Under the pieces are notes generated by a model. The model worked only from the letters and a program-made list of their open reading frames with translations. It made no database searches and was not told where the DNA came from. From positions 62,001-126,000 of the forward strand of contig DATBKU010000153.1 in the NCBI GenBank assembly GCA_036555725.1: DNA of 64,000 nucleotides, read 5' to 3'. Source of the stretch: CALAED01 sp036555725 (lineage in GTDB: Bacteria; Actinomycetota; Actinomycetes; Streptosporangiales; Streptosporangiaceae). Each line of letters opens with the position of its first letter. Position 1 is the first letter of the stretch. Position numbers and translations under genes: made by a program. Positions 23,123 to 31,971 of this stretch are shown here, one piece after another.

Positions 23123-24066
23123 CCGCCCGCCGGTGCGGACAGGTAGATCCATGCGATGAACCTCGATCCCTTCAACCGGCACCGGATCTTCTGGTAACCG
23201 GCCGGGTCGACGGGACCGGGGCGATGTTTGATGACGCGGTCGTAGACGAAGTCCGATGCGATGAACCCCAGGCACGATTGGGTCTGCGCCAGTCGCTCCT
23301 TGAGGGGCGGGGCGTCCACGAGCCGGGAGGCCTTGATGATGGCCTCGCCGTTGACGCCCTCGGCGTCGGACTCGACCGGACCGACATCGAGCGCGATCCG
23401 CAGCTGGAACCGGGTGGCCTCGTCGGCGTGGATATTGTGCCGCTCGAGCTCACCGGTCAGGGCGGCGAGCAGTGGATGGACGATCCACCTGGTCGGAACG
23501 GTCGGCGGCACCACGATGAGGGCCCCGTCGCCGCGGTCCTCGCGATGGCACTCGGTCCACGGAATGCCGGACTGCTCGAAGGCGTCCTGCAGGATCCGGT
23601 ACATGACCTTGCGGATAATGCCGCGGTCGGGGTCGGTGCGACCGGCGTCGCTGAACCCGGCGACGTCGGTGAACACGATCGAGCCGTTCTGACCGGTCCA
23701 CGGGTCGGTGGCCCGGGACGACATTCCGGTACGCGGGAAGTCGTGGAAGAGGTCGTGGGCAAGCCGCACCTTCGCGGAGTCCGCGCCGCAGTCCTTGAGC
23801 ATGCCCTCGATCAGGTCCCACCGGAAGCCGAACGCCACGTCGCCGCGCAGGAGCTGTTCGATTCGGTCGGCGCGGATGCCTCGCTGGCGGGCGCGGGCGA
23901 TCATCTTCTCGCGCGAGCCCGGGCTGTTCAGAAAGACCAGGCCGATCAGCAGGCTCAGCTTCTCCAGGTCCGTGCCGTTGGGACGGTTGCGCTCCAGGAA
24001 CTCCTCGAGCTCGGCTCGCGTGTGTACTCGTTTTCGCCTGTTCGCGAACCAGGCTAGGAGGCCCAT
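23119..24066 (-). CDS. class III nucleotide-cyclase homology protein, probably degenerate
   Basis: 315 aa. The C-terminal half resembles adenylate/guanylate cyclase homology domains: FTDVAGFSD carries the first metal-binding Asp position and EDRGDGALIV the second. The usual Asn-x-x-x-Arg signature is IIKASRL, with the Asn lost and the Arg kept, so cyclase activity is doubtful. Residues about 55-110 (around RIEQLLRGD and LIEGMLKDCG) resemble a small actinobacterial XRE-like helix-turn-helix; this is inference. Convergent with the response-regulator gene, sharing CTAG. Start ATG 24066 has a weak ribosome site. Confidence 0.65.
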   Translation of the reverse strand: MGLLAWFANRRKRVHTRAELEEFLERNRPNGTDLEKLSLLIGLVFLNSPGSREKMIARARQRGIRADRIEQLLRGDVAFGFRWDLIEGMLKDCGADSAKVRLAHDLFHDFPRTGMSSRATDPWTGQNGSIVFTDVAGFSDAGRTDPDRGIIRKVMYRILQDAFEQSGIPWTECHREDRGDGALIVVPPTVPTRWIVHPLLAALTGELERHNIHADEATRFQLRIALDVGPVESDAEGVNGEAIIKASRLVDAPPLKERLAQTQSCLGFIASDFVYDRVIKHRPGPVDPAGYQKIRCRLKGSRFIAWIYLSAPAGG

Positions 24067-24153
24067 GGCGCGTCCGGGTCATCCGGGCACAGCAGCAGGC
24101 GGCGGCTACAGATGTCGTGCATGAATCGTCTTCCTGGTAGGAGATTTCTTCTA

Positions 24154-24270
24154 ATGGACCGGGCTGCTCAAACGGAGACTGCCGGGCGATTAGCGGTCGC
24201 CTGGCAGCCTGAAGAAACCCCCATGATGGCGTACAAATCGGCCGCGCGTCGGGTCTTTCAATGGGTTTGA
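24154..24270 (+). CDS. possible 38-aa small protein, MDRA-type
   Basis: Short open frame starting MDRAAQ and ending in an aromatic-basic tail (RRVFQWV). AGGAG lies about ten bases upstream of the ATG. The start region shares 13 bases with a second small frame at 24462. Divergent from the cyclase-like gene. No family recognised; could be a leader peptide or spurious. Confidence 0.3.
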   Translation: MDRAAQTETAGRLAVAWQPEETPMMAYKSAARRVFQWV

Positions 24271-24390
24271 TGTTGCAAAAGTGTCGGTACATGGCGCGTC
24301 CGGCCTGGTCCTTGCATACGCGCGTGCATCTGCAATGTCATTTTCTGCGCCGGCCCCCTTCATAGGCGGCGCGATGGCGAATACTCTTGC

Positions 24391-24416
24391 TATACATTCG
24401 CCGTGTCACGTGACAC
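24391..24416 (+). promoter_or_regulatory. TATACAT element followed by palindrome GTGTCACGTGACAC
   Basis: A -10-like TATACAT (24391-24397) is followed six bases later by a perfect 14-bp palindrome (24403-24416) with a CACGTG core. The spacing fits an operator at a transcription start reading toward the small frame at 24462. No clear -35 is seen. Confidence 0.4.
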
Positions 24417-24461
24417 AAAAGGGTCCGATATGCGGCGTCTGTCCAGGAGGTTTGTCCCGTA

Positions 24462-24557
24462 ATGGACCGGGCGGTCACCTGGAGGCGCGGCGCCAGCGGC
24501 GGCAACCTGTTAGCGGCAGGGCCGGTGGCGCCGCCATCCGTCGAGAGGCGGCGATGA
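24462..24557 (+). CDS. possible 31-aa small protein, MDRA-type
   Basis: Short frame starting MDRAV, Arg/Gly/Ala-rich, ending ERRR. A good CAGGAGG site is 11 bases upstream. Its TGA is the first base triplet of the terminator stem at 24555. It repeats the start context of the frame at 24154. Unknown function; may be spurious. Confidence 0.28.
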   Translation: MDRAVTWRRGASGGNLLAAGPVAPPSVERRR

Positions 24558-24590
24558 GGGGTCCAGCGGTTTGCACCGGTGGACCCCTCA
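24555..24590. terminator. strong hairpin, terminator of the aldehyde dehydrogenase gene
   Basis: TGAGGGGTCCA (24555-24565) pairs perfectly with TGGACCCCTCA (24580-24590); an inner CGGT/ACCG pair extends the stem around a TTGC loop. It lies 9 bases beyond the leftward dehydrogenase stop and would also close any rightward small transcript. Confidence 0.75.
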
Positions 24591-24599
24591 ACCGTCACG

Positions 24600-26033
24600 T
24601 CAGGCCGGGCGCGCCAGGGCCTTGTGCTCCACGTACGCGGTCAGACCCTCGGGGCCGAGCTCGCGCCCGATGCCGCTGGCCTTGTAGCCGCCGAACGGCG
24701 TGTTCACGTCGATGATGTACATGTTCACGCCGCAGCTGCCGGTACGGATGCGGCGCGCGATGTCGGCGCCCCGGTCGACGTCGGCGGTCCACACCGAGCC
24801 GCCCAGGCCGTACTCGCTGTCGTTGGCGATCCGGACGGCGTCGGCCTCGTCCTCGTACGGGATCAGCGCCAGCACCGGGCCGAAGATCTCCTCCCGGGCA
24901 ATGCGCATCGAGTTGTCCACGTCGCCGAAGACGGTCGGGGTCACGTACCAGCCCCGGTCGTACGGACGGCTCAGGCCGCCGGCGATGACCTTCGCACCCT
25001 CGTCCTGGCCGAGCTTGATGTAGCCCTCGACCCGGTCCTGCTGCCGCTTGGCGACCAGCGGCCCGATCTCGGTGCTCATGTCGCCCGGGTCGCCGACGGT
25101 GAGCCCGCCGACCATGCTCGCCAGCGCGTCGGCGACCTCGTCGTACCGGGACCGCGGCGCCAAGATGCGGGTCTGCGCCGCGCACGCCTGCCCGTTGTTC
25201 ATCAGGGAGGCCATCTTCAGCCCCTCCATGGTCATCGCGAGGTCGGCATCGTCGCAGATGACGGCCGCGGACTTGCCGCCGAGCTCGAGGCTGCACCGCC
25301 TGAGCCGCTCACCGCAGATCGCGGCGATGCGCCGGCCGGCCGCCGTCGACCCGGTGAAGGCCACCTTGTCGACGCCGGGATGCGAGACGAGGTGCTCGCC
25401 GGTCTCCCGTCCGGCCGGGACGATGTTGACGACCCCGCCCGGGATCCCGGCCTCCTCGACCAGCTCGGCGAACAGGTACGCGTCGAGCGGAGTCTCCGGG
25501 GCCGGCTTGAGCACGATCGTGCAGCCGGCCACCAAGGCCGGGGCCAGCTTCGACATGCTGACGAACTGCGGCACGTTCCACGGCACGATCGCCGCGACCA
25601 CGCCGACGGGTTCCCGCCGTACGGTCACCGGGCCGAGCATGCCCTGCCGCTCCTCCTCCCAGTCGTACGTGCGGGCCAGCTCGGCGAAGTAGCTCAGCAT
25701 CATCTGCGGGAATGGCGCCTGGGCGAGCTGCGAGAACAGGATCGGGGAGCCCATCTCCTCGGTGATCAGCTCGGCCATGTCGCTCTGCCGGGCGGCGTAC
25801 AGCTCCGCGAGCTTGGCCACCGCGTCGGCGCGCTCGACCGGAGCCAGCCGCGGCCACGGGCCGTTGTCGAAGGCGTCCCGGGCGGCGGCCACGGCGCGGT
25901 CGATGTCGGCGGGAGCGCCGTCGGGCACCCGCCCCACGACCTCTTCGGTGTGCGGGGAGATGACGTCGATGGTGGCGGTGCCGGTGGGGGCCACCCAGCC
26001 GCCGCCGATGTAGAACCGATCATGCTCGCGCAC
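24600..26033 (-). CDS. aldehyde dehydrogenase (NAD(P)+-dependent)
   Basis: ALDH-superfamily enzyme, 477 aa, oxidising an aldehyde to a carboxylic acid. The N-terminal Rossmann part contains PWNVPQF and KPAPETPL, the catalytic base Glu250 is in LELGG, and the nucleophile Cys284 is in NNGQACAAQ. GTG 26033 has GGAGG at six bases, better than any upstream in-frame start. The MBL-fold gene lies 86 bases upstream on the same strand, likely one transcript. Substrate not determinable; the family resembles betaine-aldehyde and broad-range aldehyde dehydrogenases. Confidence 0.92.
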   Translation of the reverse strand: MREHDRFYIGGGWVAPTGTATIDVISPHTEEVVGRVPDGAPADIDRAVAAARDAFDNGPWPRLAPVERADAVAKLAELYAARQSDMAELITEEMGSPILFSQLAQAPFPQMMLSYFAELARTYDWEEERQGMLGPVTVRREPVGVVAAIVPWNVPQFVSMSKLAPALVAGCTIVLKPAPETPLDAYLFAELVEEAGIPGGVVNIVPAGRETGEHLVSHPGVDKVAFTGSTAAGRRIAAICGERLRRCSLELGGKSAAVICDDADLAMTMEGLKMASLMNNGQACAAQTRILAPRSRYDEVADALASMVGGLTVGDPGDMSTEIGPLVAKRQQDRVEGYIKLGQDEGAKVIAGGLSRPYDRGWYVTPTVFGDVDNSMRIAREEIFGPVLALIPYEDEADAVRIANDSEYGLGGSVWTADVDRGADIARRIRTGSCGVNMYIIDVNTPFGGYKASGIGRELGPEGLTAYVEHKALARPA

Positions 26034-26119
26034 GCTGTGCCTCCGGGGGTTGACCGAGTGCTTGCTTGGTAAGGCCCAGCATCTCGATGATGGCCCTCGT
26101 TGTCCACAGCCCGAGCAGG

Positions 26120-27034
26120 TCAGGCCAGGCAGGTCAGCAGCCGTCCGTCGTTGTAGGTGATCATCTCCAGCATGATCGCCAGATTGTCGAGCGGGGCGCC
26201 CGGTGCCGCGCCCTGCTCCTCGGCGTACGCGCGGTGCAGGTTCCCGACGATCCGCTCCGGGTCCAGCCACTCCCCGAAGTAGCCGAGCTCGGCCTCCCTG
26301 GCCACCTGCAGCGGGGAGAGCCGGGCGGCGATGCCGTGCCGGGCGACCTCCTGGATCCAGCCGAGGTACGACTCGGTCGTGTCGTACAGCTCCGGACCGC
26401 CGACCGGGCCGTGCCCGGGCACGATCGTCGCCGCCTCCAGTTCGCGCAGCCGCCGCAGCGCCGCCAGCGAGCCCGCGACCGACCCCATGAGGACGAACGG
26501 CGTGCCGCCGTTGAACACCAGGTCGCCGGTGAACAGCACGCGGTGCTCCGGGATCCACGCGACCACGTCGTTCGTCGTGTGCGCGGGGCCGACGTGCATG
26601 AGCTCCACGCGCAGGTCCCCCGCGTACACCGTGAGCCGGTCGGGGAAGGTGACGCTGGGCGGCACGATCTCGATGTCGCCCCACTCGACGTGCGGCCACA
26701 GGTGGGTGAGCACCAGGTTCTGGTCGGCCATCTCCGCCGGGCAGTCGTCGTGCCCGATGATCACGGCCTCGTGCGCGAAGACGCAGTTGCCGTACGTATG
26801 GTCGCCGTGGTGGTGCGTGTTGATCAGAGTGCGCGGGGCGAGCGGGGTCACCGAGGCGATCGCCGAGCGCAGCAGCCGGGCCCGCATCTCGGTGGCGGCC
26901 GTGTCGATCAGCGTGACCGCCGTCCGGCCGACGAGGAATCCCGCGTTGTTGAGGCACCAGCCGCCGTCCGGCTGGACGTAAGCGTAGATCCGGTCGGCGA
27001 CCTCTTCCAGCCGCGGCTGGGGCGCCCTGTGCAT
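26120..27034 (-). CDS. MBL-fold metallo-hydrolase
   Basis: Metallo-beta-lactamase-fold protein, 304 aa, with the dinuclear zinc motif THHHGDH (residues 73-79), a further ligand His in GPAHTTND, Asp in FTGDLVF and His in VPGHGP. No signal peptide, so cytoplasmic. Family members hydrolyse thioesters, lactones or similar bonds; nothing here fixes the substrate. ATG 27034 has GGAG at seven bases. Probably transcribed with the aldehyde dehydrogenase gene and divergent from sbcD. Confidence 0.87.
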   Translation of the reverse strand: MHRAPQPRLEEVADRIYAYVQPDGGWCLNNAGFLVGRTAVTLIDTAATEMRARLLRSAIASVTPLAPRTLINTHHHGDHTYGNCVFAHEAVIIGHDDCPAEMADQNLVLTHLWPHVEWGDIEIVPPSVTFPDRLTVYAGDLRVELMHVGPAHTTNDVVAWIPEHRVLFTGDLVFNGGTPFVLMGSVAGSLAALRRLRELEAATIVPGHGPVGGPELYDTTESYLGWIQEVARHGIAARLSPLQVAREAELGYFGEWLDPERIVGNLHRAYAEEQGAAPGAPLDNLAIMLEMITYNDGRLLTCLA

Positions 27035-27168
27035 CGGCGTCTCCGGGGGGTCCAGGGGTGTCCAGTGGGTTTCCAGGGGCGGGAGTAGTGACCCACTTAC
27101 TGATCGTTTGGGGTTTGTCGGCGTTTCTGAGGCGGAAGTGTCCGACGTGCTGCCTATGCTGCCGCCCG

Positions 27169-28302
27169 ATGAGACTGCTGCACACCTCCGATTGGCACCT
27201 TGGCCGGTCGTTTCACCGGGTCGACCTGCTGGGTGCCCAGGCCGCCTTCGTCGATCACCTCGTCGAGACGGTTCAGGCGGAGCGCGTCGACGCCGTGCTG
27301 GTGTCCGGAGATGTGTACGATCGCGCGCTGCCGCCGGTCGACGCCGTACGGCTGTGCGACGAGGCGCTGCGCCGGCTCGCCGAGCGCACCCGGGTGGTGC
27401 TGATCGCGGGCAACCACGACTCGGCGCAGCGGCTCGGCTTCGGCGCCGGGCTGATGGACGCCGCCGGCGTACACGTCCGCACCGGCGCGGAGTCGATCGG
27501 CGAGCCGGTGCTGCTGGGCGACGGCCTGGCCGTCTACGGCATTCCGTACCTCGAGCCCGAGCTGGTGCGGCACACCTGGGAGCTGGCCGAGCGGGGGCAC
27601 GCGGCGGTGCTCGCCGAGGCCATGGGCAGGGTCCGCGCCGATGCCGCGCGCCGCCCCGGCGTCCGTACGGTGGTGCTGGCGCACGCGTTCGTGACCGGCG
27701 GCGAGCCGTCCGACAGCGAGCGCGACATCTCGGTGGGCGGGGTGTCGCACGTCCCGGTGGGTGTGTTCTCCGGCGTCGACTACGTGGCCCTCGGGCACCT
27801 GCACGGCCGGCAGCGGCTGAGCGAGACCGTGCGCTATTCGGGCTCGCCGCTGGCGTACTCCTTCTCCGAGGACCGGCAGCGAAAGGGCACTTGGCTGGTC
27901 GACATCGGCGCCGACGGCGTCAAAGAGATCGACTTCGTCGAGGCCCCGGTGCCGCGCCCGCTGGCCCGGCTGCGCGGCCGCCTCGACGACCTGCTCACCG
28001 ACGGGGCGTACGAGCCGTTCAAAGACCACTGGCTGCAGGTGACGCTCACCGATCCGGCCCGTCCGCCGGGCGCGATGGAGCGGCTGCGTGGCCGCTTCCC
28101 GCACACCTTGGTGCTCGGCTTCGAGCCCGCGGACGCGGCCGCGGCGGGCCGGACCTGGACGGAGCGGGTCAAGGAGCGCTCCGACCTCGACGTCGCGCTC
28201 GACTTCGTGACCGAGGTGGGCGACGCCCCCGCCGACCCCGCCGAGCGGGCCCTGCTGCACGAGGCCTTCGAGTGCTGCCGCCGTGCCGAGGCGGCCAAGT
28301 GA
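27169..28302 (+). CDS. sbcD: DNA repair exonuclease SbcD
   Basis: Nuclease subunit of the SbcCD (Mre11-Rad50-like) complex, 377 aa, which trims hairpins and blocked DNA ends. The metallophosphoesterase motifs are DWHLGR (9-14), SGDVYDR, GNHDS, and GHLHG, all with the expected metal ligands. Start ATG 27169 sits at the conserved MRLLHTSDWHLG; the open frame upstream is not conserved in type. A TATGCT word lies about 10 bases before the ATG, so a leaderless mRNA is possible. sbcC follows after a 121-base spacer. Confidence 0.95.
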   Translation: MRLLHTSDWHLGRSFHRVDLLGAQAAFVDHLVETVQAERVDAVLVSGDVYDRALPPVDAVRLCDEALRRLAERTRVVLIAGNHDSAQRLGFGAGLMDAAGVHVRTGAESIGEPVLLGDGLAVYGIPYLEPELVRHTWELAERGHAAVLAEAMGRVRADAARRPGVRTVVLAHAFVTGGEPSDSERDISVGGVSHVPVGVFSGVDYVALGHLHGRQRLSETVRYSGSPLAYSFSEDRQRKGTWLVDIGADGVKEIDFVEAPVPRPLARLRGRLDDLLTDGAYEPFKDHWLQVTLTDPARPPGAMERLRGRFPHTLVLGFEPADAAAAGRTWTERVKERSDLDVALDFVTEVGDAPADPAERALLHEAFECCRRAEAAK

Positions 28303-28423
28303 GCGAGCTGAAGTGGCGGCCCGACGGCTGGACCGAAGAGCGCGCGCAGCGAGCGAAAGCGAGCGAGCACGCGACGAGGGAAGCCGGCGCATCATGCCGC
28401 CACGAAGCTGAGCGGGAAACGCG
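28303..28423. repeat. GAGCGAAAGCGAGC-type spacer between sbcD and sbcC
   Basis: No frame of interest. It contains CGCGCAGCGAGCGAAAGC and the word CGACGAGGGAAG (28372-28383), which recurs exactly at 62153-62164 in the spacer before the VWA gene. Confidence 0.4.
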
Positions 28424-31378
28424 GTGAGACTGCACCGGCTCGCGGTCACCGCATTCGGGCCGTTCGCCGGCACCGCTGAGATCGATTTCGACGAGCTGTC
28501 GCAGGCCGGGCTCTTCCTCATCCACGGGCAGACCGGCGCGGGCAAGACCAGCGTCCTCGACGCGGTGTGCTTCGCGCTGTACGGCCAGGTGCCGGGGGCT
28601 CGCAACGCCGTGAAGGGGCTGCGCAGCGACCACGCGCCGCCCGACGTCGCGCCGCGCGCCGAGCTGGAGGCGACGGTGCGCGGGCGCCGGCTGCGGATCA
28701 CCCGCGCCCCGGCCTGGCAGCGGCCCAAGAGGCGGGGCAGCGGCACCACGACCGAGCAGGCCAGGGTCATGGTCGAGGAGTACGTGACGGGTGCGTGGAT
28801 CGGCCGGTCGACCCGGCTGGACGAGGCGGGCGACTTCATCGGCCGGCTGCTCGGCATGTCGGCCGATCAGTTCTGCCAGGTGGCGATGTTGCCGCAGGGC
28901 GATTTCGCCACGTTTCTGCGGTCCGGCGCCGAGGAGCGCCGCCGGGTTCTGGAGAAGCTGTTCGCCACCGAGGTCTTCACCGAGGTGGAGCGGTGGCTCG
29001 CGGAGCGGCGGACGGCGACCCACCGCGCGGCCGGGGAGCTGCGCGCGGCCGTCGAGTCCATCGCCGACCGCATCGCCGAGACCGCCGGCACCGAGCGCCC
29101 TGAAGAGGCGTTCGTGGCCTGGGCCACCGAGCTGGCCGGCCAGTTCGACGCCGTCCGGACGGCGGCCGAGTCGCTACTCGCCGAGGCCGCGACCGAGCTC
29201 GACTCGGCCCGGGGCGCCGCGGAGCGCGGCCGTACACTCGCCGACCGGCAGCGCCGGCACGCCGACGCGGTCCGTCGTCGCGCGGCGCTCGACGGCAAAG
29301 CGGGGGAGCGGGCCGAGCTCGCGGCCCGGCTGGAGGCCGCCGTCCGGGCCGACCGGGTCATGCCGCTGCTGCGCGCCGTGGCCGACCGGGCCCGCCGATC
29401 CGAGGTGACCGCGCGCCAGGCCGACGAGGCCCGGTCGGCCGTTGCCGACCTGGTCCCGTCAGGCGCGACCGAGGAACTGCTGGCCGCGGCCGAACGCGCC
29501 CGCCGCGACGAGATGGCCGGCCTCGACCGGCTGCGCGCCGACGCCGTACGGCTCGCGCGGATCGACCGCGACATCGATCGCGCCCGGCGAGAAGGCGAGC
29601 GGCTGGAGCGGCAGGACGCGATGCTCACCGCCGTGCTGGCCGAGCTGCCGGGCCGGGTCGACGAGCTGCGGGCGGAGCGCGCCGACGCAGAACGGCAGGC
29701 GGCCGCCCGGCCGGGTGCGGTCGCGGCGGTCGACGAGGCCGATCGGCGGGTCATGACGGCCGTACGACGGGACGCGCTCGACGGCGAGCTGGCCGCGGCC
29801 GAGGCGGCGCACCGCGCGGCGGTCGACAGCGCCCAAGAGCTCCGCGACCAGGTGCAGGAGCTGCGCCAGGCCCGGCTGGACGGCATGGCCGCGGTGCTCG
29901 CCGTCGACCTGTCCGAGGGCGAGCCGTGCCGCGTGTGCGGCTCGCCGGACCATCCGACGCCGGCCGCGGCGCACGATGTCGTTCCCGGCGACGCCGAGGA
30001 GGAACGCGCCCAGGTCGCCTACGAGCAGGCGCAGGCCGAGCGGGAGGAGGCCGCCGCCCGGGTGGCCAAGCTCAGCGCCGACCTCGACAACGCCCGCGAT
30101 CTCGTCGGTGACCGCGCGGTCGAGGCGCTGTCGGCGGAGCTGGCCGAGGCCGAGGCGGAGCTCGACGCCATCGACGCGGAGATCGCCGACTCCGAACGGC
30201 TGGCCGCCGCCGTGCTCGACGCGGAGGCCGAGCTGTCCCAGGCCCGTGACGAACGGGAGGCCGTCGTACGCTCGCTGGCCGAGAACGGCACCCGGCTGGC
30301 CGAGCTGGGGGGTGAGGTGGCGCGGCTGCGCGACCTGCTCGACCGGGCCTGCGGCGACGACCCGACGCTGGAGGCCCGTGTCGAGCGGCTCGGCCGCGAG
30401 GCCGCACTGCTGCACACGGCCGTCGAGACGGCCCGCCGTACCGACACGGCCGCGCAGGAGCTCGCCGACGCGGGAGTCGCGGCCGAGCGGGCCGCGGCCG
30501 AGCAGGGCTTCGACTCCGCTGCGGACGCTGTGCGGGCGGCGCTGGCCGACGACGCACGAGCCGAGCTCGCGGCACGGGTCCGGTCGCATGAGACGGAGGA
30601 GGCCGCCGTGGGTGAGCTGCTCGGCGACGCCGAGCTGGCCGAGGCGGCCGCCGCCCCGAGCCCCGATCTCGGCGCCCTCGAGGCCGCGCTGACCACGGCG
30701 GAGCAGGTCCACATGGCCGTCGCCGGGGCCCGCGACCGGGCGCGTCAGCGCGGCGCCCGCCTCGCCGAGCTGCGTACGGAACTGACGGACCGGGTCGCGG
30801 CGTGGCGGCCGGCCGCCGAGCGGCACGCCGTGGCGTCCCGGCTGGCGGGCCTCACCTCCGGACAGCCCGGGGTCAACCGGCTGAACATGAGATTGTCGGC
30901 CTACGTGCTGGCCGCCCGGCTGGAGCAGGTCGTCGCGGCGGCCAACGACCGGCTGGCCCGCATGTCCGCGGGCCGTTACGCGCTCGCGCACACGGTCGAC
31001 AAGGCCGCGGGCGACCGCCGGGGCGGCAGCGGCGGGCTCGGCCTGCGGGTAATCGACGCCTGGACCGGGCGGGAGCGCGACCCTGTCACGCTGTCGGGCG
31101 GCGAGTCCTTCATCACCTCGCTGAGCCTCGCCCTCGGCCTCGCCGACGTGGTGACCGCCGAGGCGGGCGGCACCGAGATCGGCACTCTCTTCGTCGACGA
31201 GGGCTTCGGCACCCTCGACGACGACACGCTCGACGAGGTCATGGACGTGCTCGACGGCCTGCGCGACGGCGGCCGCGCCGTCGGCATCGTCAGCCACGTC
31301 GGCGAGCTACGCGCCCGCATCCCCGCCCAACTCCACGTCCGCAAGGCCCGCACCGGCTCCCGCCTCACCACCACCTGA
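28424..31378 (+). CDS. sbcC: DNA repair ATPase SbcC
   Basis: SMC-like ATPase partner of SbcD, 984 aa. Walker A GQTGAGKT lies near residues 35-42, long Ala/Glu/Arg-rich coiled coils flank a zinc-hook CRVCG near the centre, and the C-terminus has the ABC signature LSGGES and Walker B LFVDEGFG. GTG 28424 gives the conserved MRLHRLAVTAFGPF start; the ribosome site is weak. Length and architecture are complete. Confidence 0.95.
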   Translation: MRLHRLAVTAFGPFAGTAEIDFDELSQAGLFLIHGQTGAGKTSVLDAVCFALYGQVPGARNAVKGLRSDHAPPDVAPRAELEATVRGRRLRITRAPAWQRPKRRGSGTTTEQARVMVEEYVTGAWIGRSTRLDEAGDFIGRLLGMSADQFCQVAMLPQGDFATFLRSGAEERRRVLEKLFATEVFTEVERWLAERRTATHRAAGELRAAVESIADRIAETAGTERPEEAFVAWATELAGQFDAVRTAAESLLAEAATELDSARGAAERGRTLADRQRRHADAVRRRAALDGKAGERAELAARLEAAVRADRVMPLLRAVADRARRSEVTARQADEARSAVADLVPSGATEELLAAAERARRDEMAGLDRLRADAVRLARIDRDIDRARREGERLERQDAMLTAVLAELPGRVDELRAERADAERQAAARPGAVAAVDEADRRVMTAVRRDALDGELAAAEAAHRAAVDSAQELRDQVQELRQARLDGMAAVLAVDLSEGEPCRVCGSPDHPTPAAAHDVVPGDAEEERAQVAYEQAQAEREEAAARVAKLSADLDNARDLVGDRAVEALSAELAEAEAELDAIDAEIADSERLAAAVLDAEAELSQARDEREAVVRSLAENGTRLAELGGEVARLRDLLDRACGDDPTLEARVERLGREAALLHTAVETARRTDTAAQELADAGVAAERAAAEQGFDSAADAVRAALADDARAELAARVRSHETEEAAVGELLGDAELAEAAAAPSPDLGALEAALTTAEQVHMAVAGARDRARQRGARLAELRTELTDRVAAWRPAAERHAVASRLAGLTSGQPGVNRLNMRLSAYVLAARLEQVVAAANDRLARMSAGRYALAHTVDKAAGDRRGGSGGLGLRVIDAWTGRERDPVTLSGGESFITSLSLALGLADVVTAEAGGTEIGTLFVDEGFGTLDDDTLDEVMDVLDGLRDGGRAVGIVSHVGELRARIPAQLHVRKARTGSRLTTT

Positions 31379-31398
31379 CCCGCGCCGCGGGCGGGACG

Positions 31399-31971
31399 TC
31401 ACAGGGTGGGGAGGGTGCCGCTTTCAGGGGGCTCGGTGGTGCAGGGCCAGGCTTGGCCCGGGGGTTGGGGTTCGCAGTAGACCTGGTCGGGTGCGGGGCC
31501 TGGCTCGCCGCGAGGGCCGGTGTCGCCGCGCGGGCCCGTGTCGCCCTGGGGGCCTCGCGGGCCGGCCGGACCGCCAGGGCCGGCCGGACCGGGTGGTCCC
31601 GAAGGACCGGTGGGGCCGAGCGGACCGGTCGGGCCGAGCACGCCGGGCGGGCCCTGCTGACCGGCATCGCCCTGGGGGCCGGGCACGCCGGGCAGGCCGC
31701 GCGGACCCGGCCGGCCCTGCGGACCGGGCGGGCCCTGCTCGCCCGGGGCGCCGGTGGCGCCGCGATGGCCGGTGCGGCCGACCTTCGGGACGCCGCCGAG
31801 CTGGCGGACCTGCTGCACGAGCGTGTCGCGGTCCTGCTGCGCGTTCTGCAGCCGGTCGCCGAGTGCCTGGATCTCCATGGAGACCCAGATGGTGAGCCCG
31901 GTCAGCATCGCCACGATGAGGCCCAGATAAAGATCGCGGCGGGACAAGCGTGCTTTGATATGAGCTTTCAA
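31399..31971 (-). CDS. membrane-anchored collagen-like protein
   Basis: 190 aa. A short basic N-terminus is followed by one membrane segment (about 14-34), a Gln-rich coiled coil (36-58) and 32 uninterrupted Gly-X-Y triplets (65-160) rich in Pro and charged residues, then a 30-residue tail with two cysteines. The coiled coil could nucleate a collagen triple helix projecting from the membrane, outside the cell if N-terminus-in. TTG start overlaps the upstream stop (TTGA) with GGAG five bases before it; no methionine start fits. Function unknown; surface adhesion or appendage roles are guesses. Confidence 0.75.
   Translation of the reverse strand: MKAHIKARLSRRDLYLGLIVAMLTGLTIWVSMEIQALGDRLQNAQQDRDTLVQQVRQLGGVPKVGRTGHRGATGAPGEQGPPGPQGRPGPRGLPGVPGPQGDAGQQGPPGVLGPTGPLGPTGPSGPPGPAGPGGPAGPRGPQGDTGPRGDTGPRGEPGPAPDQVYCEPQPPGQAWPCTTEPPESGTLPTL

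Larger units (their letters stand above)
24067..24599. other. 533-base intergenic region with possible small ORFs and palindrome
   Basis: Lower in GC than its surroundings. It contains a direct repeat TAATGGACCGGGC (24152-24164 and 24460-24472), each copy spanning an ATG preceded by AGGAG, a perfect 14-bp palindrome, and a long terminator hairpin before the aldehyde dehydrogenase stop. No larger gene is convincing here. Confidence 0.6.

Noticed and set aside
24338..24598. Leftward 86-codon frame before the aldehyde dehydrogenase stop
   Set aside because: Overlaps the terminator hairpin and lacks a ribosome site; composition not protein-like.
24281..24715. Rightward 144-codon frame across the intergenic region
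   Set aside because: Runs into the dehydrogenase gene antisense, has no ribosome site and no recognisable family.
31540..31790. GC-rich repetitive DNA as possible CRISPR or satellite
   Set aside because: It is the Gly-X-Y coding region of the collagen-like gene, with 3-codon periodicity.
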